Source: Mytilinidion resinicola
Taxonomy: Eukaryota > Ascomycota > Dothideomycetes > Mytilinidiales > Mytilinidiaceae
NCBI RefSeq assembly: GCF_010093595.1
Contig: NW_022985475.1
Location: 150,504-214,503 of the forward strand
Direction of reading: 5' to 3'
Length of the DNA: 64,000 nt
The translations under genes were made by a program, and so were the position numbers. Of the stretch, positions 1 through 10,240 are shown piece by piece; the first letter of the stretch is position 1; every line of letters begins with the position of its first letter. Below the pieces are notes generated by a model that did no database searches, was not told the origin of the DNA, and was given only the letters and a program-made list of their open reading frames with translations.

Positions 1-182
1 ACATAGATCCTCGAAGTGGGGTCTAGAAGGCTCTTTATAATATCGACGGCATAGGACTCGTATGTATCGGTCGGGAAGTTTTTGAAGTTTGGCCTCCGAA
101 TCTGAAACGAAGGAGATGACTTGAACGCCGACACAGCAATATCAGCTGCCCGACGTACGTCCTTGTGAGTGAGCTCCCGGAT
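1..182 (-). CDS. GNAT-like acetyltransferase, N-terminal part (runs off the window)
   Basis: An open minus-strand frame runs from 182 to the left edge of the window with no stop. It opens with IRELTHKDVRRAADIAVSAF, the usual first strand and helix of a fungal GNAT N-acetyltransferase (an I-R-x-L/M-T-x-x-D element followed by an amphipathic A-rich helix). It continues with a PTDTYESYAVD stretch typical of the alpha1-alpha2 loop in fungal members. The bases just upstream read TTTATAG, a plausible 3' splice site, so this is probably a second exon. I could not place the first exon or its ATG. The acetyl-CoA loop (R/Q-x-x-G-x-G/A) would lie outside the window, so family membership rests on the N-terminus only. 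Codons are free of RIP-type stops, unlike the blocks further right. Confidence 0.42.
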   Translation of the reverse strand, partial: MRELTHKDVRRAADIAVSAFKSSPSFQIRRPNFKNFPTDTYESYAVDIIKSLLDPTSRIY

Positions 183-189
183 CTATAAA

Positions 190-651
190 GCAATCCCTCG
201 TGAGCTTCTTGCGTGCAGGAAAGCCACTTTAGTATAGGGCGGAGTCAAAAGAAGTGAACACTGCTGATGGAGAGTTGTAGGCGTTCTTTTCGGATCACTA
301 AGGCTACCCATCCATTATACACTTGGGATCTAAAGCAGACCGGGATGAAAATCCTAGAAGAAAAAGCCAAGCCTTCTCCACCGAAGGCTGAGTGGGACAG
401 CTCGACAACTCGCGTTAGGCCCTGCGCTGCATGAGTCCTTATCAGCCCGGACCCACAGCTGTGAGTTTCTCCTCACTTTGACCTCCACACTGCAATATCA
501 AACAGCGCAAGTCAAAGTTACACCTCGAATGAACTTGCTTACGAGGGAGGTTATGGAGACATCACAATATTGGCCAGTCGCTTGGTTAATAGCAAGTAAG
601 TCTAAAGCTTAAAGTTGTCCTCCTGCTAATTATCAAGAATAGAACGAAGGG
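190..651. other. Intergenic sequence, nothing recognised
   Basis: GC-normal sequence between the GNAT-like fragment and the small spliced gene. I see no long open frame, no repeat shared with the rest of the window and no RIP signature. It may hold divergent promoters for the two flanking genes. Confidence 0.5.
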
Positions 652-1066
652 ATGAAACTATATCATCTTTCGAGGGTAATCAACCCTGGACCAGAGCAGA
701 ATCAAAGCGTCTCCTCATCAGTTTTCATGTCACTTGCAGCTGCTTCCAATAATACAGGGTCGAAGCGAGGATGATTGGAAGAGACACTGGGAAGACATAT
801 TCCTCTTCGCCTTCGGTAAGGGCACATGCATCACTGAGGCTATCACTAAGACTATCACTGAGGCTATTGAGATGTTCTTGAAGACACCTCACGCAGAGGG
901 TTGGACCAAAGAGTTATTAGAGAAAAGACTGTCGGACCTAGGCTCTCGGAATACGCCTCTTTTCCGCTGCGTGTTGAGCGAGCTGTTCAAGAAATGGGGG
1001 GACACCATTCCTGAGGGAATCTCAGCAGTGGTTGAAGCATATTTTGACGCTAAAAAGCACAATTGA
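652..1066 (+). CDS. Small spliced protein, 116 aa, function unknown
   Basis: Two exons are proposed. Exon 1 is 652-675 (ATG, eight codons) and ends at a GTAATC donor. The intron is 676-739 (64 nt) and ends CACTTGCAG. Exon 2 is 740-1066 and ends in TGA. The phase is 0 and the joined frame has no stop. The protein is mostly helical and charged, with a hydrophobic FLFAFGK segment, a short TEAITKTITEAIE internal repeat and a lysine-rich end (FDAKKHN). I do not recognise a family. Without the splice, the only starts would be a TTG at 734 or a later ATG. The sequence is GC-normal with no RIP-type stops, so it may be a real lineage-specific gene. It could equally be the last exons of a larger gene. 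The intron model is inference from splice signals. Confidence 0.4.
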
Positions 1067-1746
1067 AGCAAGAGTAATATTTTTTGAGCTCCTTCTCTTT
1101 GTATAGAATGCTTCAGTCCAACGGCTTAGTCAGCGTGCTCTTTCTAATTGCATTATTGCCCAACTCAGCAACTCCACGTATACCACCAGCTGAGCATATT
1201 GCGACCATCCTATCCACATACCATCACCCAAGGGTTTTCTATTCACAAGGCCGACTTCCAGAACCACTATCGAAGGAGCGGGTGTTGACTGACAACCGCA
1301 ATGCCGGCTGAAGTTCTTTGCAGTGCCAGCGCGCGGCGACAAGCTCGAACGACACATGTGGCTTAACTTGAGTCCATGTCTAACGATCTGTGCATGGGGA
1401 TAGTCCTCAGCTTCATAGTGGCATGCACGGCGACGCCTCCGTAGCCCCAATCATGGTAAATTCCTCACCCACACTTGCCACACGCGGCGCGGCGACACGG
1501 CAATAGCTTTCCCGAGTTTTGTCTCTCGCAGGGCACATGGCTTCTCCTCCGTCCAGAGTGTGAAACTTAATTCCGGGCTCACTTGAGCCCAATCACTGAA
1601 TGGACATGGCACTCCTTGGCCATGTCTTACTGAGCTTAGGGAGCCCATAGACACAACATGCACATGCATGAGGATGGCATGCGCCGAGAGTCTAGGGCCA
1701 TCACGACGATAGTCCTCTGAGATAATCTGGGTGCAGATGCGCGGAA
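1067..1746. other. Non-coding spacer with diverged GCATGC-rich repeats
   Basis: No convincing gene. Two diverged stretches (about 1,320-1,440 and 1,480-1,730) share short blocks: GCGGCGACA near the start, ACTTGAG-CC-ATG in the middle and GGCATGC near the end. They look like older relatives of the tandem modules that follow. Open frames here are accidental, have no family resemblance and overlap on both strands. Confidence 0.4.
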
Positions 1747-2460
1747 ACCAGCCCATGCAACGGACACGTCAGGGGGCACCCATTCCTTGGGAGTCGACGG
1801 CACGGCGCATGCATTAAGATGGGGCTCGATTCCAGATTATCCGCCCATCGCCACCACTAGATATGGCGTAGCATATGTATGAATGCACGACCAGCCCATG
1901 CAACGGACACGTCGGGAAGCGCCCATTCACGGGAGTGAACGGCACGGCGCATGCATACATTAAGACAGGGTTTGCTCACAGGTCATCCTGGCAGCCAGTT
2001 AGAATGCTCCTACGCACGTCTGTCTACGCGTCTCAGCTGTACAGGGTTCACTTCTCAGCTGGACAGGGTTCACCTGTTGTTTTGTCACCGTTGCTGCCTG
2101 CAACCCCTGGTCTCTCTTCACTATATAGCCACTCATTAGCACCTCAATACAACTCATGCTTTCCTCACTGATCCTTTGCCCTTCCTACGCCAGCTGCCAC
2201 ATCCGCCCATCGTTATCACTGAGTACAGCTCAGCGCATGTATGAATGCGCGGAGTCCATGCAACAGACACGTCAAAGAGCGCCCATTCTTTGGGGGGGCG
2301 AATGGCACGGCGCATGCATACATTGAGTCAGGGTTTGCTCACAGGTCATCCGCCCATCGTTATCACTGAATACGGCTCAGCGCATGTATGAATGCGCGGA
2401 GTCCATGCAGTAGAAGGAGCGCCCACTCTTAGGAGTCAACACGGGGCATGCATTCAACGG
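1747..2460. repeat. Array of ~145-bp GCATGC-rich modules (array A)
   Basis: The block ATGCAACGGACACGTC followed by GCGCCCATTC, CGGCGCATGCAT and CATCCGCCCATCG recurs at about 1,747, 1,890 and 2,253, with a degenerate unit at 2,398. Spacing between neighbouring units is 143-147 bp. Between the second and third units sits a 200-bp insert with a TATA box at 2,121 (CTATATAG) and pyrimidine-rich sequence that looks like a promoter without its gene. The same module recurs at 12,888-13,150. Both arrays lie a few hundred bases upstream of a TATA box and an ATG. It is not a transposon I can name. Best described as a satellite-like or promoter-associated repeat. Confidence 0.7.
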
Positions 2461-2596
2461 TTCACACGCAGTATTATGTGGTCCACCATGCCTTCAGTGG
2501 CGTCTGGACGATTCATGAGAGCTGATCGGGACGTAGGTAGACAGTGTATGTGATCATATTCATGGTCGGAGATCCCCCACGTAGATTGGGGCTTGG

Positions 2597-2610
2597 GTTT
2601 ATATACACTG
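2597..2610 (+). promoter_or_regulatory. TATA-box promoter of the C2H2 gene
   Basis: TTTATATACACTG lies about 60 bp upstream of the ATG at 2,662 and directly after module array A. This is a normal fungal spacing for a short 5' UTR. It also argues that the ATG at 2,662, not an upstream TTG, is the start. Confidence 0.5.
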
Positions 2611-2661
2611 TAACGCTCGTTGTGCTTGACTCTATCAAACCTCTTGACTGAAATCACAGCG

Positions 2662-3536
2662 ATGCCTCAACCTTCAAAGTGTTCCCCACCTCTATACCTT
2701 CCTCCTCCACCTCTTTCTGCTTTTCCATCTTCAACTCCAGATGTACCCTCCCCTCGACCTCGACCTCAGACACCGGCCAATATGCTCGTCAAAATGAACG
2801 TCAACAGCGACATTTGGGCTACAATATGTGATGAGGAAAACCTTCGGAATGAAAAAGAGGGGCCAGACGAGTTAGAGATTCCTTGTGGAAAGGTCATTTT
2901 GCAAGCCTTGAAGTATCTCAAACAGGAGCGAACAGGAAGCTCCTGCATAGAAACTGCAATAGTTTTCAAGACACTTCGGACGGCTCTTCAAATTGCCAAC
3001 GAGCTGCCAAATGTGAACCTCGCCGCGGAACATCTGGTAACGTCGTTGATTCCCTCTCACGAGCGCTTCTAACAGCAAAACAGTCTTGCTTGGAACAAAA
3101 TTGCCATTGGCAGGGTAACAATCTAAAAGACCTTAATCGTCACCGTCGCAGCCACTTCCAATTAGAGCAATGGATCTGTCCGGATTGCCAAAACATATCT
3201 TGGAATATTGATCTATTCAAATCTCACATCGCCTCTCATGACTCTATCGAGTCCACTTCACTTTATCATATTGGGAGAAATGGACAGAGGTCGTTCTATT
3301 GCGGCTGCTGTATGGACACCGTGCACTTAATGGATAGAAGGTCAAAGGCATGGGATGAACAAGACCTTCATATCGAGCAACATATTAAGGAAGGCGTTTT
3401 CATACAGGTTGAACTTGGCTTACTTGGGCGATTGCCAAAGAATCATACAGTTACGGCTGAAGGTGTCCAACGACGTCAAGAGATACTTGGAGAATTAGAG
3501 CTTCTTAAGCCTGGCGTCCCAGTCCCCCAGCCCTAG
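2662..3536 (+). CDS. C2H2 zinc-finger protein, 275 aa, one intron
   Basis: Exon 1 is 2,662-3,036 and exon 2 is 3,084-3,536. The 47-nt intron has donor GTAACG, branch site TCTAAC at 3,068 and acceptor AACAG at 3,083, in phase 0. The joined frame ends in TAG. Residues 1-40 are proline/serine-rich with a polyproline run. The middle is a helical region. The second exon carries fingers C127-x4-C132-x12-H145-x3-H149 and C157-x2-C160-x12-H173-x3-H177. After them comes FYCGCC and then a KAWDEQDLHIEQHI element, like the CGFC...AWxER..HI..H block that follows the fingers in a common fungal C2H2 family. It is probably a nuclear DNA- or RNA-binding regulator. The next gene starts only 24 bp after the stop, so the two could be exons of one longer gene. 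The fingers are clear; the target is unknown. Confidence 0.65.
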
Positions 3537-3559
3537 CTCTACATCAAACCGTAACCCTA

Positions 3560-4238
3560 ATGTCATCGATCACGGTATGCGTCGGCTGTCAAGAAATTCC
3601 TATATTATTAGAGTCTAACAGCTGCATAGGAACCGCCGGAACATCTCTCGTCCGAGGGTGCTAACGATGCCGACCCCGATATTGTCCTCGTCGAATGGCC
3701 GCCTTCACCTCCACCTCCGATGGTTCGCGTTCCTAGCGACTTGTTCAAGCAAAATCATGGCGCGCAAGTTACGATTCATGGCAAGGACATTACCAGAAGG
3801 TACAATATGAACAAGACCGCGACTATAACTCGCGAACGGGCTGGCAAGTCATATTTGGGCAACCTGGGTAGACTTTGGGCGTGCTTGGAGAAGGCAAAAG
3901 GCGAGTACTGGTACTATGCAGATGGGTTACAAGCCATGAATATCTCGTTGAAGGGAAGGACGACCATACACCTTGACACCGGCCATGCCTTCTGCGGAAA
4001 AGTGAGGGATCAGGTTTGCACGAAATTTTACCTTGTTCAAGACAGCATAGACCAGAGCGGCACGCCAGTGTACAGAGCCAGACTTTTTATGAGCGGCGAT
4101 GAGGCTATGCAACATATACTCACTGATGCCGAAAACGAAAGCATTGGGACTATCGGTTCTTACATTGTCGTTGACGAAGGGGCTGAAGTTGATAGGTTGC
4201 ATAGTCAGATTTTGGGTGGGGAAGTGGTTTGGGTTTAG
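3560..4238 (+). CDS. Conserved-looking unknown protein, 207 aa, one intron
   Basis: Exon 1 is 3,560-3,574 (five codons). The 55-nt intron 3,575-3,629 has donor GTATGC, branch site TCTAAC and acceptor CATAG. Exon 2 is 3,630-4,238, phase 0. The joined frame is free of stops and reads through DPDIVLVEWPPSPPPP, an acidic-hydrophobic patch like a SUMO-interacting motif followed by prolines. The remainder is a compact mixed alpha/beta sequence with YWYYADG, HLDTGHAFCGKVRD and GSYIVVDEG segments. I recognise no family. It begins 24 bp after the C2H2 gene. Because a neighbouring frame also stays open at 3,500-3,617, this may be the C-terminal half of that gene joined by a further splice or a frameshift. 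RNA evidence would decide. No RIP-type damage is visible. Confidence 0.5.
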
Positions 4239-5690
4239 TTAGTAAACACAGTCGAATAATTGCAAATGCGAATCGTGGGCATATTTAAAGCGCAACGCTA
4301 TGAGATTGTTTCATTAGAATAGTGACTAAGACTCCTTACACATGCGCATGCAAGATATGGCCGATGCCCCTATGCTAAGGATGTGACCCGTAGAAAATCC
4401 AAGCAGGGGCTTGCTGGCGTGCGTCTATGGGACGACGAAAAACTTTTGTTAATCCGCTTGCAAGCCACATGCATCCAAAACTATTGATAAGGCTACGGAT
4501 ATCCGTCCTCAAGGATTTCCCACCCGGATCCCGCCCATCTTTCAGAGTGGTACCCAAAAGAGTACTCTGAACTAACCCCCAGTTGTTCAAACCATACATG
4601 TTCAAATCTGTCCAACTTTCGTGGTGCGATAAGAGTTGCTTGTGCATGGCAAGATGGCCAGTCGGGGAAGGGCAGAGGAGTCAAGGTAGAAAAGTCTGCC
4701 CGCATTCGCATCGGTCATGCTGGTCAACAAATGTGGCAAGAAGGCAGCGTACTGACACACAAATTAGGATGCCGGTTTTTGGAGGCGTCTGCGGGAGGAA
4801 AGGCTGATGCAAGCAAAGTTCAGCCTTGCAGAAGGCAATATTTGAGTGGCCCGGCCGGGGGGAATACAGTAATCCGTGCGTGGCGGCCGTATATTGAAAG
4901 CGGTAGAATATAGTTTAAGACGTAGTTCCAACTCTAGAATTATATCCCTCCTTTTCCCAAGGCAACTTAGCCTGAGAGACCGCAAGGTTAAAGACGTGCC
5001 CTTACTCTTTCAAACACCGCGCAGACGCAACAGCACCCACCAAATTGGAATCTTAAAATAACGAGGATAGAGCAACATGACGAGGACACCAGGGAGCCTA
5101 TCTTAGGGCTTTTCACCATATTTATCGGTTTTCATATCTCTACTAAACCAATCTTCTACGGGGAAGCGTGTTGGACTGCCACAACGCATAGCCCACATCA
5201 ACTTGCCCACAGAGATTCCAGAGGAATGACCGAGTCACCTGACTTTTTCGGAATAGATTATCATATTTCCATGAGGCGGGGTTTCCTTGCCGCGATTCGA
5301 AGAGCAACGTTGCTACAACAGCTAGCAACTGCGGGAATGGAGGAAACACTACAAACTTAGCAACAACGTTATGCTATAAGCGATAGAGCGTACACAGAAC
5401 TTCTGTCCATTTTATGGCCAACGAATAATGGCGAAACCTTCACGGAGAACTTTGTATCGGAGCCATCATTCATCCCGGCCAACATGCACATACAATTCTT
5501 GCCTTGCATTTTCGTTTCCTGCAGCTTCCACACGCAATCGGGGTGATCTCCCTTAGTGCCTGAGGCTTTCTTGGTTCCTAAAGCGCGTAAGTGCCAGAGA
5601 CTGGTGAGACGCTTTGCGACGTCTTTAAACTGGCCAGCGAGTCGGCCATGCCTCAGCGCAAGAGGCATTTAAATGTCTATTTTCCTGCGC
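4239..5690. other. Intergenic, no gene recognised
   Basis: GC-normal to mildly AT-rich. Open frames of 60-100 codons occur on both strands (for example a minus frame at 5,369-5,668 ending SVYALSLIA), but none resembles a family, has splice support or is free of overlap. The RIP-mutated block starts sharply after about 5,690. Confidence 0.4.
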
Positions 5691-8600
5691 GTATTCTCTA
5701 TTACAAAGAGTAAGGAGTTCGAGAAGGCCTTTATAGATTAAGAAGGTCGGGTTGCTTAAGAAGTAAGTAAAGGAAACTTTAAAGGAGGATTAAAAGTTAA
5801 ACCTTACTTAAGAAGCTCTTACGAAAGTTGAAAGAACTGTATTCTAACAGCCGCCGCGGCCCTTTTCTTATAGACGCCAAGAAGCTCGCGTTTAAACTAC
5901 TCTAGATATACAGTCCGGCCCTATTCTATAATATAATACAGGTTGGCATATAAACAGTATATACTAAGTTAAGAATTAGTGCTCCTAAGCGTTACTTAGC
6001 TAATAACGCTAAGCCTAAGTGTTTTTTTAGTGCTATTTATATTTAGATCCGCTTTTACAGGCTTATTCCTAGTTATCCTTCCTTTTATTATCGCAACTAT
6101 AGTATATAACCGCCAGTAATCGCCCTTAATTTTATAGTTAGCGTCGGTATCCTAATATCTGCTTCTGCGATCTCGCGTTTAATAAATTTAGCGGTAACCT
6201 AAGCAGCTAGTTGGATTATTAGATTAGTACTACTATATATACGCTTAACCTTAATACTAGGAAGCAGTAGGTTTTAGTAGATAAAGGTTAATACCTAGTT
6301 AATAGCCTTAGAGGGTTTATTAGTTTTTGCTTGCGCAGTATAGAGGGCGGCTCTAGTTATATAGTATAGCTGTAGGCCGATAGTAAGGTTAATTTTTTTA
6401 TTAAGATTTTTAAAACGGGTAGGCAGCATGCTTCTATTTAGGGAAAATTTCAACTATATAGCTGTATATATTAGTAAAACAGTAGAAGTGCAAGGTATAT
6501 AACGCATATATTAAAGACGCCAATTTTATTATTTAGCGAGGTACGCGATATAAAGGCCAGCAGCTTAAGTAAATTTAGGATTAGCTGGATAACCTTAGCA
6601 ATCCACTGGTATTCTAGCGCCGCGTATTCCTAGTATTCCTCTGCCCGCCCTAGTACTATATCTAGGCAGCTTAACCCTATACTTCTCCTGCGCCTTCCGC
6701 CTGCTGCCGATAATATTAATAGGCGGGTTAAGGTGTTAGAGATTCTTATACTTAAAAATAGGGCCACGTTTTAATAGCAATAATAAACAGCTGCGGCTAC
6801 GCCTGGTTAAGAAGGATATAGTAGATAGGGCAGGCAGAACAGGGCTAGTTAGTTTTAGAAAAACCTGCTAGGGCCGCGCCGGCTCTATAATTGCAGTACC
6901 GGCGTTAGACTTATTAGGCCAGGCTTTTTTATTAGAGAAGCTTGCAGGTGTTGTTATTAGGCGCATAGGCAGGTTAGTAAGGCGGGTAGAGCAGTAGGTG
7001 CCTTTAACGCGAGCCGTAGGTGCCGCCTTTTACCTTGCGCCTTTTCCTTAATTAATATTGCTATCTATTTCGGCCGTCTTCTAATTATACTAAACTTAGG
7101 AGGCGGGGTCCAGCCGCACCGCAACAGCTAGGCAGCGAGGTCGGAATATAACTACTGGGCGGGAGCACGCTGCAGGCAGTTAAGCGCGTTAGCGCGCAGC
7201 GTTTATCTCTTTTAGGGGAGAATTAATGCAATTAGAAGGCTTATTAGAGTGGACTTCTATTCTCTAACTAAAGATATACTAATCGCTTTGCAATTAATTA
7301 AGTTATACCTGCAAGATTAAAGGGTATTAAACTACTAAAGTAGTTTACTGTATACTTTAGGGTTAATCTAGTATTAATATATTTAAAGCTCTTTTACGGG
7401 CGTAGTTTTAGATAGATAATAGGGTATATTATTACTATATATAGAAGGTGTATATTTAGGGAACTGTTACCTAATTCGGCATTAATACTATTTAATATAG
7501 CATCGTCTTCCTAACTCGCAGTATTTAATTCCTAAGCTAAGCCTTCTTCTATAGTATATTTTAACCGGCGGACAACAGGGTAATAGGAGTTAAGGGCTGC
7601 GTAAGATAATAGTAAGTTAATAACAGATTTAGGGATAAGGATAAAAACCCGTAATAACTTAACTAGGCTATTTGCTACTAGTAAGGTAGCGGAGGATTAA
7701 CTAGTGGGCGAACGTTATTTTAGTTAGATATTTTTATTTGCGTTAGCAATATTTAATTATAGGTGTATTTAAGTATACTACGCACCTTTCTTCGCCTTCG
7801 GGTTTAGCGTAAAGCTGGTGTTGTTTAATATGCTTAGTCTTGTTGTATTTTAGGTGTTTAGCCTAAGTATAGCCTGGGTTAGCAAGTAATAGAAGACAGA
7901 GGTTTCTGCAGTCTAGGAGAGACGCTAGATAGGTAAAAAAAGTGTAGCGACCGATATCTTGCGAAGCCGAGCTTAGAATAGTATAGTATAGCACCTTTAC
8001 GCAACACCCTACTATACGCGTAATCCTCTTACTATATTATTACCGAAAATCCTTACTTACAACTTTATATAGTTAGCAACCGTTTTAAATTATCGAAGAC
8101 CACTAAAAAAAAGTCCGCCCGTTTCCGAAATCTTTACTATTATACTAACTTTTTTTCTTTTAGAACTATAGTTATAATAAAAACAATTAAATGCACTTTA
8201 ATTATTAATCCGCCTATTTTTAAAGAGTTCGGCAACAGGCTAGCTTCTAAACTTAGGAAAAATTATAAAGTTAAAGTAAGTTATATAAATAATCCTAATA
8301 CGGGTTATAATTAAACGGCTAACTACCTAGTATCTTAAAACAGTTCTTAAAGAATTTAATAGTAGGGGTTGGCGAACCTAACTTAAATTTATTAGTTATA
8401 CTACTTAGAAAATATATTAGAAGTATTAAAAATAGATAAGAAGTTGTAAAGAAGCTATAGTATAAGGTCGGAGCCAAAGAATTTATATAGCCTAGGCTTT
8501 TTATAGTAGAAAACGCAAATAATCTAGCAGAATTTACCGCGGTGCAGGGTTCTGTTTTAAATTGGTATTGCTATAAGAAATAGTAAAATATATTTCAAAA

Positions 8601-9611
8601 TTTACTAGCTTTCTATTCGCTATTCTCTCTAAATCTGCTAATATTGCCCTAACGTTTATTATACGTAAATAGAATATTTTTATAGTTAAACCATTTACTA
8701 TACTTACTAAACCGGCTAATATTACCCTAAGCTTATATAACTTCCTAATTACTTTCTTTTAGTCTCTTTATATAAGGAGAATCTAAATAGTTCTTAGGGC
8801 ATTTGCTAAATATATTAGGAGGTACCGGAGCTGGCGTAAAGTATAATGCAATCTGCTAAGAATTTTACTGTTAATATTATACTACTAGAACTTCCCGTCT
8901 ATTTTCTCTAGGATTATTTATCTTTTTTAATAGAAACCTAGTAGTTATAAATACTAATAAAGGACCTAAAGTTGGTGGCTAAGGGAGTATATATCGGGAT
9001 ATATCTGCATTTATAGAAGCCTAAGGTACAGACAACCTGTCCCTAAGTAGTAGAGTATAGAGCCACCCTATTTTAGTATATTCTAAAATTACTAGAATAT
9101 AATAAGAATGCTTTTTTATAGGTAATAGGAAGACCTATAGAACTAAAACTCCGTTATATTCTATTTAATATTTATATCGTTGTTATTATAAATCTTTAGA
9201 ACCTTGTTCTAAAATAGATAAAGAATAATAGATATAGTAGGCTGGTTTTAGTGCAACTAGTAAAAAAGATCTGGCTAAAGGCTTAGGGTTATACACTTAC
9301 TTAAAGGGTTCTTGTTAATTCTAATCTATTCTAATATTAATAAAAGTAAGAGAATACTTTTAATAAGTACTAAGTCCTTTAAACAATTTGTCTTTAGTGC
9401 GTGGCGCAAATTTATCTTTAGTCTTATTCGCGCTGCATTCTTTTTAAGCCTCCGGTTAAGGCTATTATTAGAATAATCTAACTTCTAGGAAGCCGTGATC
9501 TTGTAGAATATTCGCCTATAATGCACAATAGTAGCGAAGCAACTTATTACCTTATTAGTAAATGTTGCGGGATCGGCGAATATTATGTAATTGAACTAAT
9601 AAAGGTATAAG
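5691..9611. other. RIP-mutated repeat block A, identity unresolved
   Basis: The dinucleotide composition changes abruptly here: TpA dominates, CpA/TpG become scarce, and CpG survives. Stops in every frame are almost all TAA or TAG. A segment near 6,530-6,600, read on the minus strand, matches about 70 bp around 17,570-17,640, with differences mainly C-to-T or G-to-A. A plus-strand frame from about 8,190 to 9,611 lacks TGA, but TGA is rare in any RIP block, so this is weak evidence for coding. I could not identify a transposase, integrase or reverse transcriptase. It is most likely one or more degraded transposons. Confidence 0.6.
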
Positions 9612-9946
9612 GTAAGGCTTAAAGCGGGTGCAGGATGGGTGGGAGGGCCTGATAAGCTCGCCAACGGAAAGGCAGACGTAGCAGAGCCAATGGACGACTG
9701 TGCTTAATAGGAGGCAGGTGCGATGCCAGGCGTAGGATTGAAGAGAAACTGTGAGGTAAGGCGCGAAGCGGGTGCAGGATGGGTGGGAGGGCCTGATGAG
9801 CTCGCCAACGGAAAGGCAGACGCAGCAGAGCCAATGGACGACTGTGCTTGATGGGAGGCAGGTGCGATGCTAGGCGTAGCATTGAAGAGATAGGTGAACG
9901 ACTGTGCTTGATCGGAGGCGGAGGCAGATATAGTGCTAGGCGTCAT
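9612..9946. repeat. 144-bp tandem repeat, about 2.4 copies
   Basis: Units begin at 9,612 and 9,756 (GTAAGGC then AAGCGGGTGCAGGATGGGTG) and are nearly identical over about 138 bp. A shortened third copy starts near 9,895 with ACGACTGTGCTTGATCGGAG. The first unit carries a few G-to-A changes towards the RIP block. The array ends 15 bp before the MULE terminal repeat. Open frames across it are repeats of the repeat, not genes. Confidence 0.8.
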
Positions 9947-9961
9947 GGGAGTTTAGTAGAA

Positions 9962-10093
9962 GGAGCACCTTAGTTATCACCCCCCCTTTCTTTGCATATC
10001 ACCCCCCTTTTCTCTGCGTGTCACCCCCCCTATATTAGGCCTAGCTCCGGCCCGTATAAATATTGTTCCACCAATCAAACTCACCCGCTTGCC
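9962..10093 (+). repeat. MULE copy 1 left terminal inverted repeat
   Basis: About 132 bp, matching the reverse complement of 12,695-12,826 with very few differences. It contains three runs of six or seven C spaced about 20 bp apart, each preceded by a (T/G)ATCAC or GTGTCAC word. These look like iterated transposase-binding sites. A TATA-like GTATAAATA lies at the inner end. Confidence 0.9.
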
Positions 10094-10186
10094 TCTGTAT
10101 CGACTGCGTAAAATGGAGAGTATACATTATAAAACGGAAAGGCTGTATTATAGGCTGCATTATCTAGGCCAATAGGAGTCTATTCG

Positions 10187-10240
10187 CTCTATCTACTCTA
10201 GCTACTCTACTCTAGCTACTCTACTCTAGCTACTCTACCA
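10187..10240 (+). repeat. Subterminal tandem repeat of the MULE
   Basis: CTACTCTAGCTACTCTACT-type units of 15 bp are repeated about three times just inside the left TIR and next to the transposase stop codon. The inverted counterpart is at 50,933-50,975 in copy 2, so it belongs to the element. Confidence 0.75.

Noticed and set aside
1875..2171. Overlapping 60-100 codon frames in the module array
   Set aside because: Repeated with the module, no family match, and no consistent reading among units.
2620..2661. Upstream start for the C2H2 gene at 2,620
   Set aside because: That start would be TTG and lies only a few bases downstream of the TATA box. ATG 2,662 is the first real start.
8190..9611. 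1.4-kb plus frame without TGA in RIP block A, considered as a new coding gene
   Set aside because: TGA is rare in all frames of RIP-mutated DNA because TpG is depleted, and the translation matches nothing. Not enough evidence for a gene.
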